A stretch of 64,000 bases of DNA from Altererythrobacter lutimaris (GTDB lineage Bacteria > Pseudomonadota > Alphaproteobacteria > Sphingomonadales > Sphingomonadaceae), in NCBI RefSeq assembly GCF_013371495.1, contig NZ_JABWTA010000001.1, positions 2,873,630 to 2,937,629 on the forward strand, given 5' to 3'. Below are positions 17,584 to 26,363 of the stretch, piece by piece. Within the stretch, counting starts at the first letter, position 1, and every line of letters starts with the position of its first letter. A program made the translations under genes and the position numbers. The notes under the pieces were generated by a model that saw only the letters and a program-made list of their open reading frames with translations, ran no database searches and was not told where the DNA came from.

Positions 17584-18326
17584 CAGCGCGCTCCCTCGGC
17601 TGTGCGGAACGCGTGATAACCGCCATCGACTTTCAAATCAGTCCCGTTGATCCAGCCCGCTTGGTCAGACAGGAGAAACGCGATCGCGGTTGCAATTTCT
17701 TGCGGCGTTCCGTGCCTGCCAGTCAGCGCGCCTGCAGCAGCTATCCGATCCGAACCAATCGAAGTTTCGAAGTCTTTCAGGATCGGCGTTTCAACCGGAC
17801 CGGGACTGACGGTGTTGATACGGATGCGGCGCGATTTGAAGCTGCCTGCCTGATGCAACGCCCAGCGATTGATCAGCGCCTTTGAAAGCTCGTACGTGCT
17901 TTTTCCGTCTGAATTCTCGCCGAGTTTGAGGACTTCTCGCGGTCCACCTTGGAGCGCTGTATCCATTGTTTCCGGCGCAAGATCGCAGCGCAGAGCTGTC
18001 ACGCTGGATACGACGACAATCGATCCACTATCTTTGATTTTGTCGCCCAGCTTTTTAGTGAGGATTATTGGCGCAAGAGTGTTCACCCGCAAAATTGCGT
18101 CAGCGCTGGCCGTTCCCGGCAATCCGGCGACATGGGCAATGCCGTCCAGCGGCGCCATTATCGCTTTGCACGCGGGGGCAATGGCTTGCTCGTCGGTGAG
18201 ATCGCAAATGATGTCTGCATCCGCGCGGTCGAGCCCGATTGGCTTTTCACCGGCTTCGCGTAGAAGCGCATAAAGCGCTGCGCCGATACCGCTGGCTGAG
18301 CCTGTCACGAGGATACGCCTGCTCAT
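17583..18326 (-). CDS. Short-chain dehydrogenase/reductase (hydroxysteroid/alcohol dehydrogenase-like)
   Basis: 247 residues from the ATG at 18326, which overlaps the P450 stop as ATGA. Cofactor motif VTGSASGIG is at the N-terminus, the catalytic Ser lies in VVVSSVTAL, and the catalytic Tyr/Lys pair is STYELSK. The C-terminus has GWINGTDLKVDGGY. The long insert between the Ser and Tyr motifs (TMDTALQGGPREVLKLGENSDG is part of it) is typical of the 3-alpha-hydroxysteroid/coniferyl alcohol dehydrogenase branch. Likely NAD-dependent oxidation of the hydroxyl group introduced by the P450 encoded just upstream. Confidence 0.85.
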   Translation of the reverse strand: MSRRILVTGSASGIGAALYALLREAGEKPIGLDRADADIICDLTDEQAIAPACKAIMAPLDGIAHVAGLPGTASADAILRVNTLAPIILTKKLGDKIKDSGSIVVVSSVTALRCDLAPETMDTALQGGPREVLKLGENSDGKSTYELSKALINRWALHQAGSFKSRRIRINTVSPGPVETPILKDFETSIGSDRIAAAGALTGRHGTPQEIATAIAFLLSDQAGWINGTDLKVDGGYHAFRTAEGAR

Positions 18327-19489
18327 TGCCAGCGGACCATCATTTTCGTCCATCCTGTGAACCAGTTGGAAGGCAGGCGCTTTGGCTCTTCGATTAGCTC
18401 GATTTCGCGGATTTCTCGCGCCATGGCTTCAAAGAAGACTTTGCTTTCGAAGCGAGCGAGATGCGCGCCAAGACAGAAATGCGGCCCAATGCCGAACCCA
18501 AGATGCGGATTGGGGGACCGATCCAAGACTAGACGGTCAGGCTCAGTGAACTTGCTCTCATCCCGGTTTGCGCTTGCAAACCAAAGCACCACTTTCTCGC
18601 CTTTGCGAATAGCCTGACCTGCAATCTCGGTGTCTTCGCTGACAGTGCGACGCATATGCGTCACTGGCGAGACGAACCGGCACATCTCTTCGACAATCGC
18701 GGGGATGCCGGATGGATTGTCGCGCATCGCAGCATAATCGCCTTGGCGTACAAGCTGGGCCAAACCGCCCGAGACAAGAAACCGTGTCGTCTCGTTCCCG
18801 GCAACGGTAAGCAACATCAGGTAGGCATCGAGCAATTGCTTTGCGCGATCAGGGTCGGGCCAATCGGCCTGGACCAACAGTGTGGCAACATCCTCAGCCG
18901 GGGCCTCGCGTTTCGCCGCTGCCAGATGGTGAAAATACTCGATCAGCCCGGCGCGTGCATCTGCCTGTAGCGCATCATCAGCATTCACATCCGACATCGT
19001 ATTGGCGAGGTCGACCAATTGCGGCGCTTCGTTTTCCGGTACGCCAAGGATCGCTGCGATTACCAACATAGGCAGTCGCACGGCAAGCGGTTCTACATAG
19101 TCGAAAGCTTCGCCTTTGGGTGCGGAAGCGATCAGCGCCTGCGCGGTCTGCGTGATGAGCTCGGCTTTCGCTTCAACAGCAGATCGTGAAAGCCCGGGCA
19201 TGACGATCGCGCGGAGACGCGCATGAAGAGTGCCGTCGCTGTTGTGGACGCTCGGCGCGCCATGCCCTTCAAGCTTGCGGTCCTTGATCTGCGTGCCATG
19301 ACCGGAAAGGAAAGTCTTGGTGTCGCGTGCTGCTGCAAGGACATCATCATAGCGGACGAGTGACCAGAAACCCGGGCCATCCGGCTCGGGATTGAACCAC
19401 AGACCTTTCTGCACGCGCAGGTCCTTGAAGAGCGCATGCTCTCCCGAGGCTTCGAATACGCCGATATCAAGCAGGTCCATGGCGCTCAT
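18323..19489 (-). CDS. Cytochrome P450 monooxygenase
   Basis: 388 residues from the ATG at 19489, which overlaps the TetR stop by 4 bp; the 14 residues before it in the open frame lack support. The I-helix oxygen-binding motif is AGNETTR, the K-helix ExxR is EMCR, and the heme-binding loop is FGIGPHFCLG with the thiolate Cys. Soluble bacterial class-I type without a membrane anchor, so it needs a ferredoxin and reductase, which are not encoded in the window. It would hydroxylate a hydrophobic substrate as the first step of the pathway encoded here. Confidence 0.93.
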   Translation of the reverse strand: MSAMDLLDIGVFEASGEHALFKDLRVQKGLWFNPEPDGPGFWSLVRYDDVLAAARDTKTFLSGHGTQIKDRKLEGHGAPSVHNSDGTLHARLRAIVMPGLSRSAVEAKAELITQTAQALIASAPKGEAFDYVEPLAVRLPMLVIAAILGVPENEAPQLVDLANTMSDVNADDALQADARAGLIEYFHHLAAAKREAPAEDVATLLVQADWPDPDRAKQLLDAYLMLLTVAGNETTRFLVSGGLAQLVRQGDYAAMRDNPSGIPAIVEEMCRFVSPVTHMRRTVSEDTEIAGQAIRKGEKVVLWFASANRDESKFTEPDRLVLDRSPNPHLGFGIGPHFCLGAHLARFESKVFFEAMAREIREIELIEEPKRLPSNWFTGWTKMMVRWQ

Positions 19490-20139
19490 GCAGGTTGCCC
19501 GCTTATCGTCCGATACCAGACGAGGCCGCATGCTTTGCCGAGCCGCTCGATGAAGGCATCGTCCGGATCGCTCTTGGCCAGACCGATCTGCACGTAAGCA
19601 AGTTGTTCGGTCAGTGCGGAAAGACTTTCTGCAACCATTGCGATATCAGAGATCGGCTCGATGATCTTTTCTTCGACCAGCTGCATAAGCCAGCGCTCGG
19701 TGCGTTCAACAAAGCGAGACCGGATCGACAGCCAGACATCACGAAAACCCGATTCCTCGCCAAGCGCAGCGGCTTCACGTGTGACCCTTAGCAGCAAGCG
19801 GTTCTGACGGTACTCGCGGAAGAACTGGATGTTGCGTTGCTCCATTTGCTCGAGCGAAAAAGTGTTCTGTTCGCCAACACTGCGCCCCGACGTATGTCGC
19901 AAATCGTCGTTCAGGCGCTCAATCACGGCGAGCAGGATTGCGTCTTTGTCTGCGAAATGACGATAGAACAGGCCGTGGCTGATGCCTGCCTCAGTGACAA
20001 TGTCTGCGATACGTGTTGCGCTATATCCCAACCGGCCGAAAACTACCGCTGCCGCCTGGAGCAGCTTCTCGCGCGTCGCCTTGCCCTTACGGGTTGGCGG
20101 CAATTCGCTCGCTTCAATTTCAACCGGCTTCAAGCCCAC
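19486..20139 (-). CDS. TetR-family transcriptional regulator
   Basis: 217 residues from the GTG at 20139. This start is preferred because GGGAG lies about ten bases upstream and the conserved HTH domain begins soon after. The N-terminal HTH is KATREKLLQAAAVVFGRLGYSATRIADIVTEAGISHGLFYRHFADKD in pieces, with the classic GLFYRHF recognition-helix end. The helical C-terminal ligand domain is unclassified. It is the first gene of the minus-strand operon and faces the divergent SDR operon, so it probably represses both in the absence of the substrate or its CoA ester. A pair of TGAYGTCA sites lies in the shared promoter region. Confidence 0.88.
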   Translation of the reverse strand: MGLKPVEIEASELPPTRKGKATREKLLQAAAVVFGRLGYSATRIADIVTEAGISHGLFYRHFADKDAILLAVIERLNDDLRHTSGRSVGEQNTFSLEQMEQRNIQFFREYRQNRLLLRVTREAAALGEESGFRDVWLSIRSRFVERTERWLMQLVEEKIIEPISDIAMVAESLSALTEQLAYVQIGLAKSDPDDAFIERLGKACGLVWYRTISGQPA

Positions 20140-20238
20140 TTTACTCTCCCGACCCCAACCAAATGGGCGAGGTTTGGCCGTGCGCCTGCATAGGACGAGC
20201 GGTCCAAAATCAGCGCTTGACTTAAGTGTTAGAAAAAG

Positions 20239-20268
20239 TGATGTCAATGTCATGTTTTTGTGACGTCA
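20239..20268. promoter_or_regulatory. Candidate TetR operator: two TGAYGTCA sites 22 bp apart
   Basis: TGATGTCA at 20239-20246 and TGACGTCA at 20261-20268 (the second is a perfect palindrome) are separated by 22 bp, two helical turns. They lie in the divergent promoter region between the TetR gene and the plus-strand SDR gene. This is where an autoregulating TetR protein would bind. Confidence 0.45.
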
Positions 20269-20411
20269 GTATCAGGAAAGGATCGAATGCTTTGTTTTCA
20301 AGAGCGCGCTGACGCAACAAAAGGCTGAAGATAGCGCCTGTGTGATGACCGAGGAGCAAAATATGCCCGGCATCGTTCAAAGGTCAGAAAAAGCGTTGGG
20401 AGACGTGCAAA

Positions 20412-21182
20412 ATGGCAAGATTGAGCGGCAAGACCGCGATCATCACTGGAGCGACCGGGGGAATTGGCTCTTCGACTGCCCGCAAGTTCCTCGACAAAGG
20501 CGCCAATGTTGTTCTCGCCGGGCGCGATCAGGGACGCCTTGAGCAGACCAGAGATGCTCTTGGTGGAGGGGATGCAATCGGAATCTGCGCAGGGCAACCA
20601 TCGCAGGAAGACGATGTGGCCGCGCTCGTTGCGAAGGCGAAAGAGACTTTCGGCAAGCTCGATATTTTCGTTGCCAATGCCGGAAGCGAGGGCAAGGTCA
20701 TGCCTATCTGCATGGCCGAAGTTGCGGATCTAGACAGCGTTTACCATGCCAATATCCGCAGCACGTTCCTCGCCATCAAACATGCCGGTCTTGCGATGCA
20801 GGAAGGTGGCGGTGGGTCGATTGTTGCGATCTCTTCTGTCGCTGGGCAAGTGGGCGTGGCTGGGATCGGGCCCTATGCGGCAAGCAAGCATGCGATTTCC
20901 GGCTTGGTTAAAGTAGGCGCCCTAGAACTCGCGCAAGCAGGTGTGCGCGTTAACGCTGTTGCACCCGCTCCAATCGACAATGACATGATGCAATCAATCG
21001 AAGCGCAAGCGAGCCCGGATGACCCGTCGCTCGCCCGCCAAGGATTTACAGGACTCATAGCTATGGGTCGCTACGGCTCAAATGAAGAAGTTGCGAATAT
21101 GGTGACCTTCCTTGCGAGCGATGACGCTAGCTATTGCACAGGATCGATCTACGCCGTTGACGGCGGCTTCATGGCAGCTTGA
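20412..21182 (+). CDS. Short-chain dehydrogenase/reductase, first gene of the divergent operon
   Basis: 256 residues with TGATGGIG cofactor loop, NAG motif (FVANAGS), catalytic Ser (IVAISSVAG), YAASK active site and a C-terminal IYAVDGGF. GGGAG lies upstream of the ATG. Classical SDR fold, probably an NAD(P)-linked oxidoreductase for a secondary alcohol or 3-hydroxyacyl-type intermediate. It is co-oriented with the phosphotransferase, the unknown protein and the aldehyde dehydrogenase that follow. Confidence 0.88.
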   Translation: MARLSGKTAIITGATGGIGSSTARKFLDKGANVVLAGRDQGRLEQTRDALGGGDAIGICAGQPSQEDDVAALVAKAKETFGKLDIFVANAGSEGKVMPICMAEVADLDSVYHANIRSTFLAIKHAGLAMQEGGGGSIVAISSVAGQVGVAGIGPYAASKHAISGLVKVGALELAQAGVRVNAVAPAPIDNDMMQSIEAQASPDDPSLARQGFTGLIAMGRYGSNEEVANMVTFLASDDASYCTGSIYAVDGGFMAA

Positions 21183-21193
21183 AGGAACAGGCA

Positions 21194-22324
21194 ATGGCAG
21201 TGGATACCGAACCTCAGCTTGCAGCCATGCTGGAAGCGCGCAAAGCGCGCCGCGACCTTCCGCCTTACATTCCGCAGCGTGACGGCATCGTCAGCGATTT
21301 ATTGCAGAGCTTCTTCGCGAAGGAAAAGCCTGAAGCAACAGTCAGCGGTGTTGCACGCATGGGTGGCGGGGCATCAAAAGAGCAATTCATCTTCAATCTC
21401 ACAGAGAAGGATGGTGAGCCACGCAAATACGTGCTGCGTATGGACGCTCTGGAAGGGATCACGGAGACCAGCCGCGCACGCGAATATGAATTGCTCAAGG
21501 CTTTCCAAGGGGTGGTGCCTTGTCCCGATCCGATCTGGGTCGATGGCGATGCGGAGCATTTCCCTACGCCTGCAGTCATCATGGAATTCGTCGATGGCGT
21601 GACGAAGCCCGCGACCGATGGCGTTTCCGTTACCGGTCTTGGCACAGTCCTTGGAGATCCTCTGCGAGACAAGGTCAGGCCCCAATTTGTCGAATACCTC
21701 GCGAAGATCCACAATTTCGATTGGCAGTCAGTCGGCCCTAAGGAGTTCTCAGGACCTACAGCTGATCCCAAGCAAGCGACCCGATGGCTGATCCAGTTCT
21801 GGAAGGAGTTGCTGGAACAAGATGCTGTGACCAAGGAGCCGGTTTTGCGACTTGCGACGCAGTGGCTGGAAGACAACGTTCCAGATTGTCCCAAGCCCGG
21901 CATTGTCCATGGCGACTATCGCACCGGCAATTACCTTTTTGAGGAAACGACGGGAAAAATCACAGCGATCCTTGACTGGGAAATGGCTTACATTGGCGAT
22001 TACCATGACGACCTCGCTTGGGCCACGCAGCCTGTGTTTGGCAGCATGATCGACGGCACATTTCGCGCGAGCGATCTCGCGCCGCCCGAACAATTGCTGG
22101 CCGAATATGAAGCAGCGAGCGGTAATCCGGTTGATCCGGCGCGGCTCCACTATTTCACCGTATTCAACGCCTGGAAGAGCTACATTCTTGTCTCCGCGCT
22201 CGGCATGCAAGCGGCCAACACGAAGCATAATCATCAGGATGTGTTGCTGACATTCCTGGCGGCAACGGGTCCCTTGTTCGTCGACGAACTCGCGCGGCTA
22301 TTGATGATGGAGGAAAGCCAATGA
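21194..22324 (+). CDS. APH-like phosphotransferase family protein
   Basis: 376 residues from the ATG at 21194, with AAGGAA upstream; a TTG at 21179 would overlap the SDR stop. The kinase-like signature HGDYRTGNYLF and the metal-binding ILDWEMAYIGDYHDDLAW are both clear. This is the group near acyl-CoA dehydrogenase ACAD10/11 and fadE-associated phosphotransferases. These are not antibiotic-resistance enzymes; some relatives phosphorylate hydroxyacyl-CoAs before elimination. In this cluster it might phosphorylate a hydroxylated intermediate, which is inference. It is joined to the next gene by an ATGA overlap. Confidence 0.85.
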   Translation: MAVDTEPQLAAMLEARKARRDLPPYIPQRDGIVSDLLQSFFAKEKPEATVSGVARMGGGASKEQFIFNLTEKDGEPRKYVLRMDALEGITETSRAREYELLKAFQGVVPCPDPIWVDGDAEHFPTPAVIMEFVDGVTKPATDGVSVTGLGTVLGDPLRDKVRPQFVEYLAKIHNFDWQSVGPKEFSGPTADPKQATRWLIQFWKELLEQDAVTKEPVLRLATQWLEDNVPDCPKPGIVHGDYRTGNYLFEETTGKITAILDWEMAYIGDYHDDLAWATQPVFGSMIDGTFRASDLAPPEQLLAEYEAASGNPVDPARLHYFTVFNAWKSYILVSALGMQAANTKHNHQDVLLTFLAATGPLFVDELARLLMMEESQ

Positions 22325-22803
22325 ACCCGTCCGTTGATGACCGCTTGAACTCGGTACTGCGCGCGCTTGAGACGGTCGTGCTGCCTGCTCTCCCGCCAGA
22401 AGCAAGCCTCGCGCAAGAGCAGGTCATGCTCGCGATGGGCCATTTGCAGATCATTCAAGCACAGCGGGACGTTACGCCGGCTTTCGAACAAGGTGAGCTT
22501 GAGGACATCAGCATATTGGCGCGCGCAATGCTGGAAGTGAGTGAGGCGCCAGAAGCTGTTTCAACTGCAAGACAGGCGCTGATTAGCGCCTTAGAAAGTG
22601 ACGTCGCGCTCGCTCGCAACAAGGCAGAGGCCATTCGCAGTGCTATCGATGGCTTGCTCGTCGCGGCTCGTCAGGCGGGAGCCAAGGAATACCATCGGGA
22701 ACTCGCGCGGATCATCCTGCCAATGGGGAGAGAGCGTGCGCGCAAGGACCGCGAGTGGTTTGCGCCGATGGGCTTTGATATAGAACTCAGCGCTGGCGGC
22801 TGA
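22321..22803 (+). CDS. Small helical protein of unknown function, coupled to the phosphotransferase
   Basis: 160 residues, with no membrane segment or signal peptide and largely predicted helical. It starts by ATGA overlap inside the phosphotransferase gene, so the two are translationally coupled. Small genes of this kind are often found directly after APH-like phosphotransferases in sphingomonads and actinobacteria, suggesting an accessory subunit. No motif that I recognise. ATGATGG of the next gene begins seven bases after its stop. Confidence 0.75.
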   Translation: MNPSVDDRLNSVLRALETVVLPALPPEASLAQEQVMLAMGHLQIIQAQRDVTPAFEQGELEDISILARAMLEVSEAPEAVSTARQALISALESDVALARNKAEAIRSAIDGLLVAARQAGAKEYHRELARIILPMGRERARKDREWFAPMGFDIELSAGG

Positions 22804-22809
22804 GGCCGC

Positions 22810-24240
22810 ATGATGGACTTTGATAGCGATTACCGCCTAACAATTGGCGGAGCTTTGCGCGCCGCGAGTAAGACCTTTTCAGTAATCAATCCTGCCACAG
22901 GGCGGGCGTTTGCCGAGGCCCCGGATGCCTCACGCAGCGACCTCGACGATGCGGTTGCGGCAGCGCGGTCTGCATTCGCGGGTTGGGCGAGCACTCCGCA
23001 CAAGGAACGCGCCGAACTCGTTACAAAGCTGGCTGACCAAGTTGAAGCCGAAGCAGATCCTTTCAGTCGCCTGCTGACAGCCGAGCAGGGCAAGCCGCAG
23101 TCAGAAGCTAAGCGTGAAGTCCTGGGCCTGGTCGCGTGGCTGAAAGCTGCCGCGAGTTGGGACATTCCCGTTCATATCCACGAGGACAGTGAAGACCGCT
23201 ATTGCGAGACACGCCATGTCCCGATCGGTGTCGTGGGTGCAATTGCCCCTTGGAATTATCCGCTTTTGCTCGCAGCCTTCAAGCTGGGGCCAGCTCTTAC
23301 AACAGGCAATTGCGTTGTGCTCAAACCGAGCCCCTTTACGCCGCTCTCAACGCTCAGACTCGGGGAGCTGGCAAACAGCTTACTGCCTTCAGGAGTGCTG
23401 AATGTCTTGAGCGGCGGCGATGATCTGGGGCCTTGGCTGACCAGCCATCCGGGTATCGACAAGGTCGCGTTCACCGGATCTACTGCAACCGGCAAGCGCG
23501 TGATGGCAAGCGCTGCTGAGACCTTGAAACGCATTACGCTGGAGCTGGGCGGGAATGATCCGTCGATCGTCATGCATGACGTCGATCCAGTCGCATTGGC
23601 GCCCAAGTTGTTCTGGGCTAGCTTTGGTAATTCGGGGCAAGTTTGCCTCGCTTCAAAGCGTGTCTATGTCCATGCCGACATCTATAGTGAAGTACGCGAT
23701 GCGTTGGTGCAGTTCGCCAGCGGAGTGAAAATAGGGAACGGCATTAACGAGGGCATGCAGCTCGGCCCGATCAACAATCGCGTTCAGTATGAGCGCATCA
23801 TGCGATTGATCGAGGAGAGTAAGGCGCAGGATTTGAACTTTGCGCTTGGTGGCGAAGTTCCTGAATGCGAGGGCTATTTCATACCGCCAATTATAATCGA
23901 CAATCCACCCGAAGACGCGCGGATCGTTTGTGAGGAACAATTCGGGCCGATTGTCCCGCTTATCTGGTTCGAGGATTATAACGACGCCATACGCCGTGCA
24001 AATGCTAGCGAATACGGGCTTGGTGCGACTATCTGGGCTGGCGACGAAAATGCAGGCTGGGCCCTCGCGCAACGCATCGATGCAGGTAATGTCTGGGTCA
24101 ATGAAAGCCGTCCGCTATCTCCAGTGGTGCCATTTGCAGGCCATAAGCAATCAGGCTTTGGCGTAGAGAACGGCCTTGAGGGATTGCTCGAATACACGAT
24201 CCCGAAAACGATGAGCCGAAGGCGGAGTTTGTCAGACTAA
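22810..24240 (+). CDS. NAD(P)-dependent aldehyde dehydrogenase
   Basis: 476 residues with the full ALDH signature: GVVGAIAPWNYPLLLA, FTGSTATGKRVM, the general base Glu245 in ELGGNDPS, the catalytic Cys279 in GNSGQVCLASKRV, and EEQFGPIVP near the C-terminus. It oxidises an aldehyde to the acid, which would then feed the acyl-CoA ligase in the divergent arm. It is the last gene of the plus-strand arm. The IS6 remnant begins 32 bp after its stop. Confidence 0.93.
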   Translation: MMDFDSDYRLTIGGALRAASKTFSVINPATGRAFAEAPDASRSDLDDAVAAARSAFAGWASTPHKERAELVTKLADQVEAEADPFSRLLTAEQGKPQSEAKREVLGLVAWLKAAASWDIPVHIHEDSEDRYCETRHVPIGVVGAIAPWNYPLLLAAFKLGPALTTGNCVVLKPSPFTPLSTLRLGELANSLLPSGVLNVLSGGDDLGPWLTSHPGIDKVAFTGSTATGKRVMASAAETLKRITLELGGNDPSIVMHDVDPVALAPKLFWASFGNSGQVCLASKRVYVHADIYSEVRDALVQFASGVKIGNGINEGMQLGPINNRVQYERIMRLIEESKAQDLNFALGGEVPECEGYFIPPIIIDNPPEDARIVCEEQFGPIVPLIWFEDYNDAIRRANASEYGLGATIWAGDENAGWALAQRIDAGNVWVNESRPLSPVVPFAGHKQSGFGVENGLEGLLEYTIPKTMSRRRSLSD

Positions 24241-24272
24241 CCGCTCCTATGCGGATCGAGGTGCGCGCTTCA

Positions 24273-24440
24273 ATGCCCAAACGCCGCAAATCAGACAGTC
24301 CATTCAATCGCTTTAACTCATCGCCCGAGGTCATCCGACTTGTGGTCATGATTTATGTGCGGTTTCCTCTGAGCTTAAGGTATGTCGAGGATCTGCTGTT
24401 TGAGAAAGAGATGATCGCCACGAGACGGCCCATGTCCGGT
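24273..24440 (+). mobile_element. Degenerate IS6-family transposase fragment (N-terminal part)
   Basis: From the ATG at 24273 the frame reads MPKRRKSDSPFNRFNSSPEV, then IRLVVMIYVRFPLSLRYVED and LLFE. After a frameshift it gives RDDRHETAHVR. This is the N-terminus of an IS6-family transposase (usual form: F..RHFSPEVI...VRFYLRYPLSYRDVEELL... HETV). It stops where the element would continue into the catalytic core, so it is a fragment. It lies in the same orientation as the fragment at 12455-12770, and the two overlap in the LLFE...HET region, so they come from two copies. Confidence 0.75.
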
Positions 24441-24673
24441 CAGCGATCAGTGGCTCGTCGGTTGTCATGGCGATCTCTCCTGCCAGTCGGCGTCCGTTCA
24501 GTTGTCTTTCACTGAGGCTCAATCGACGCTTGGGCAGTCAACTTTGACCTGAGCTTGGGCGTTGCGGGAGCGCAGATGTTGAAGGAGGTGCGAGCTGACA
24601 AAGAATCCGCAGGCAGTTGCGGTCTGGTAATTGTACGCTACCCTAAATCGGTAAGAGGCTAGGGGGTTCGAGA
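24441..24673. other. Non-coding stretch before the fecI-like gene
   Basis: No open frame with supporting features. The right part must hold the promoter of the sigma-factor gene. The left part continues from the IS6 remnant, but I could not assign it to a known element. Confidence 0.4.
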
Positions 24674-25195
24674 ATGTCGGAAGCGCGAGCGCCAAATTCC
24701 AACGTAGATGAGCACAAAGCATTTCTCGCGCGCTATGAGAGGCCACTGCGCGCCTTTTTTGCTAAACGTCTGGATCGGCCGGAAGACACCGACGACTTGC
24801 TTCAGGAACTGCTAACTCGGCTCTGGTCGACCAAAGTAGAGCGGAAGATCGAAAACCCTGACGGTTATATTTTTCAAGCCGCAGCAAACTTGTTGAATGA
24901 GCGGTATCGCAAGGCCGGAACCCGACGCGCCACGCTCGATGGTTATGCTTTTCGGCAAAGTTTCAATGAGGAGATTACGCCCGAGCGCATCTTACAAGGC
25001 AAGGATGAATTGCATCTGTTGGAGCTAGCCTTGGCTGAATTGCCGCCTCGCACACGCACGGTGTTTCTGTTGCACCGTTTTGAAGGGTTAAAGTACCGCG
25101 AGATCGCGGAGCGGATCGGCGTCTCTGCAAGCGCAGTGGAGAAGCACATAGCAACTGCCGCGCGTCATATTGCGCATCGGCTGGATAGAACGTGA
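24674..25195 (+). CDS. ECF RNA polymerase sigma factor, FecI type
   Basis: 173 residues. Sigma region 2 spans roughly residues 17-85, with RPEDTDDLLQELLTRLWS and NPDGYIFQAAANLLNERYRK. Region 4 lies near residues 120-170: LPPRTRTVFLLHRFEGLKYREIAERIGVSASAVEKHI. The short length and the fecR-like gene that overlaps its stop by one base place it in the FecI group. It would direct RNA polymerase to the TonB receptor promoter when the receptor signals ligand binding. Confidence 0.92.
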   Translation: MSEARAPNSNVDEHKAFLARYERPLRAFFAKRLDRPEDTDDLLQELLTRLWSTKVERKIENPDGYIFQAAANLLNERYRKAGTRRATLDGYAFRQSFNEEITPERILQGKDELHLLELALAELPPRTRTVFLLHRFEGLKYREIAERIGVSASAVEKHIATAARHIAHRLDRT

Positions 25196-26322
25196 TGCAA
25201 AGGCACCAAACCCAATCTGCAAATGAGGACACTGTCACGCCTCAAAGCGAGGCGGCGGACTGGTTCGCGCGAATGTCGAATGAGCGGGTCAAAGAAGAGG
25301 ATCTTCATGCTTTCCGGCAATGGCGCGATGCGTCTCCTGCTAATGCCTTCGCCTATGACCGGTTGGCCGAGATTTGGGATCGAGCCGGTGATCATAGTGA
25401 TGCGCCATCGATCATGGAGATGCGGCTTTCTGCATTGGCTGAGCAACCTGCCCGGCAAACCGGCACCCGTCGGGCTGCCGTGGCGGCCGCTATTGTGCTT
25501 TGCGTAAGCTTCCTGAGCTTTCTTGCACTCTCGACGGCGGGTTTCTTTCCTTGGGACGGGGGCTCTTCAAGTGAGACTGGTGAGCAGTTTGCAGCGAATT
25601 CAGTGGCCAGTGATCAGGCTGCGCCGGATCGAGTTGAATCGAACCCCGCACCTGCACAACTTGCCTTCAGCTCAAGCTATTCGACAAGAATAGGCGAGAT
25701 GGCGGAATTCGATTTGCCCGACGGATCAAGCATTGCGCTCAACACTGGCTCGCAAGTCGATGTGAGTTACTCAGCCGGTCGGCGCATGCTCGCATTGGCA
25801 AAGGGTGAAGCGGTTTTCACTGTCGCAAAAGATCGCGCGCGCCCGTTCATTGTCGAAGCCGGAAATAGCCGCATCGTCGCGCTCGGCACGGTCTTTGCTG
25901 TTCGCCGTGCTGGCGACGAAGCTGACGTGACCCTGATTGAAGGCCGTGTGCGGGTCGATAAAACCAATAGATCAGGTGCCGATGTCAAGAGTGCTGAGCT
26001 CTCAGCAGGAGAGCGATTGACCGTAAGCCCAGGTCGAGAATTCGCTATCAGCAAAACTTCGCTCGCAAATGCTGCAAGCTGGCGGACCGGCCGCCTTGTG
26101 TTCGACAACACGCCGCTCAGTGAAGTGCTGGACGAGTTCAACCGCTATTCGATCGAGCAGCACGTGTTGCGCGATCCGGAGTTGGCGGACTTCCTTGTAA
26201 GCGGAACCTTCAGGATCAAATCGAGCGAACACTTCGCAGCAACTCTGGAAGCGGGCTTCCCGATTGTCGTCCGCGCGCGCGATGAGGGGCGCACATTGGA
26301 AGTTATTTCAGCGCAAGAATAG
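25195..26322 (+). CDS. FecR-family anti-sigma factor / transmembrane signal relay
   Basis: 375 residues from the ATG at 25195; a GTG one codon earlier is possible. The N-terminal cytosolic domain (EAADWFARMSNERVKEEDLHAFRQW) matches the DUF4880-type sigma-binding segment. It is followed by one membrane helix near residues 85-105 (AIVLCVSFLSFLAL) and the periplasmic FecR domain (FDLPDGSSIALNTGSQVDVSYS... LAKGEAVFTVAKDRARPFIVEAG). The C-terminal STN-like part is LVFDNTPLSEVLDEFNRYS. It relays the signal from the receptor's STN domain to the FecI-type sigma factor. Confidence 0.9.
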   Translation: MQRHQTQSANEDTVTPQSEAADWFARMSNERVKEEDLHAFRQWRDASPANAFAYDRLAEIWDRAGDHSDAPSIMEMRLSALAEQPARQTGTRRAAVAAAIVLCVSFLSFLALSTAGFFPWDGGSSSETGEQFAANSVASDQAAPDRVESNPAPAQLAFSSSYSTRIGEMAEFDLPDGSSIALNTGSQVDVSYSAGRRMLALAKGEAVFTVAKDRARPFIVEAGNSRIVALGTVFAVRRAGDEADVTLIEGRVRVDKTNRSGADVKSAELSAGERLTVSPGREFAISKTSLANAASWRTGRLVFDNTPLSEVLDEFNRYSIEQHVLRDPELADFLVSGTFRIKSSEHFAATLEAGFPIVVRARDEGRTLEVISAQE

Positions 26323-26363
26323 CGCTGCGAACTTCGCCCCAAAGCAACAGGATTATCGCAATG

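Noticed and set aside
21194..22324. Aminoglycoside resistance gene
   Set aside because: The APH-like fold is shared, but the LDWEMAYIGDYHDDLAW form and the catabolic neighbourhood fit the acyl-CoA-associated phosphotransferase group.
12455..24440. The two IS6 fragments as halves of one element split by an insertion
   Set aside because: Both contain the LLFE to HET segment, so they overlap and must come from two copies.
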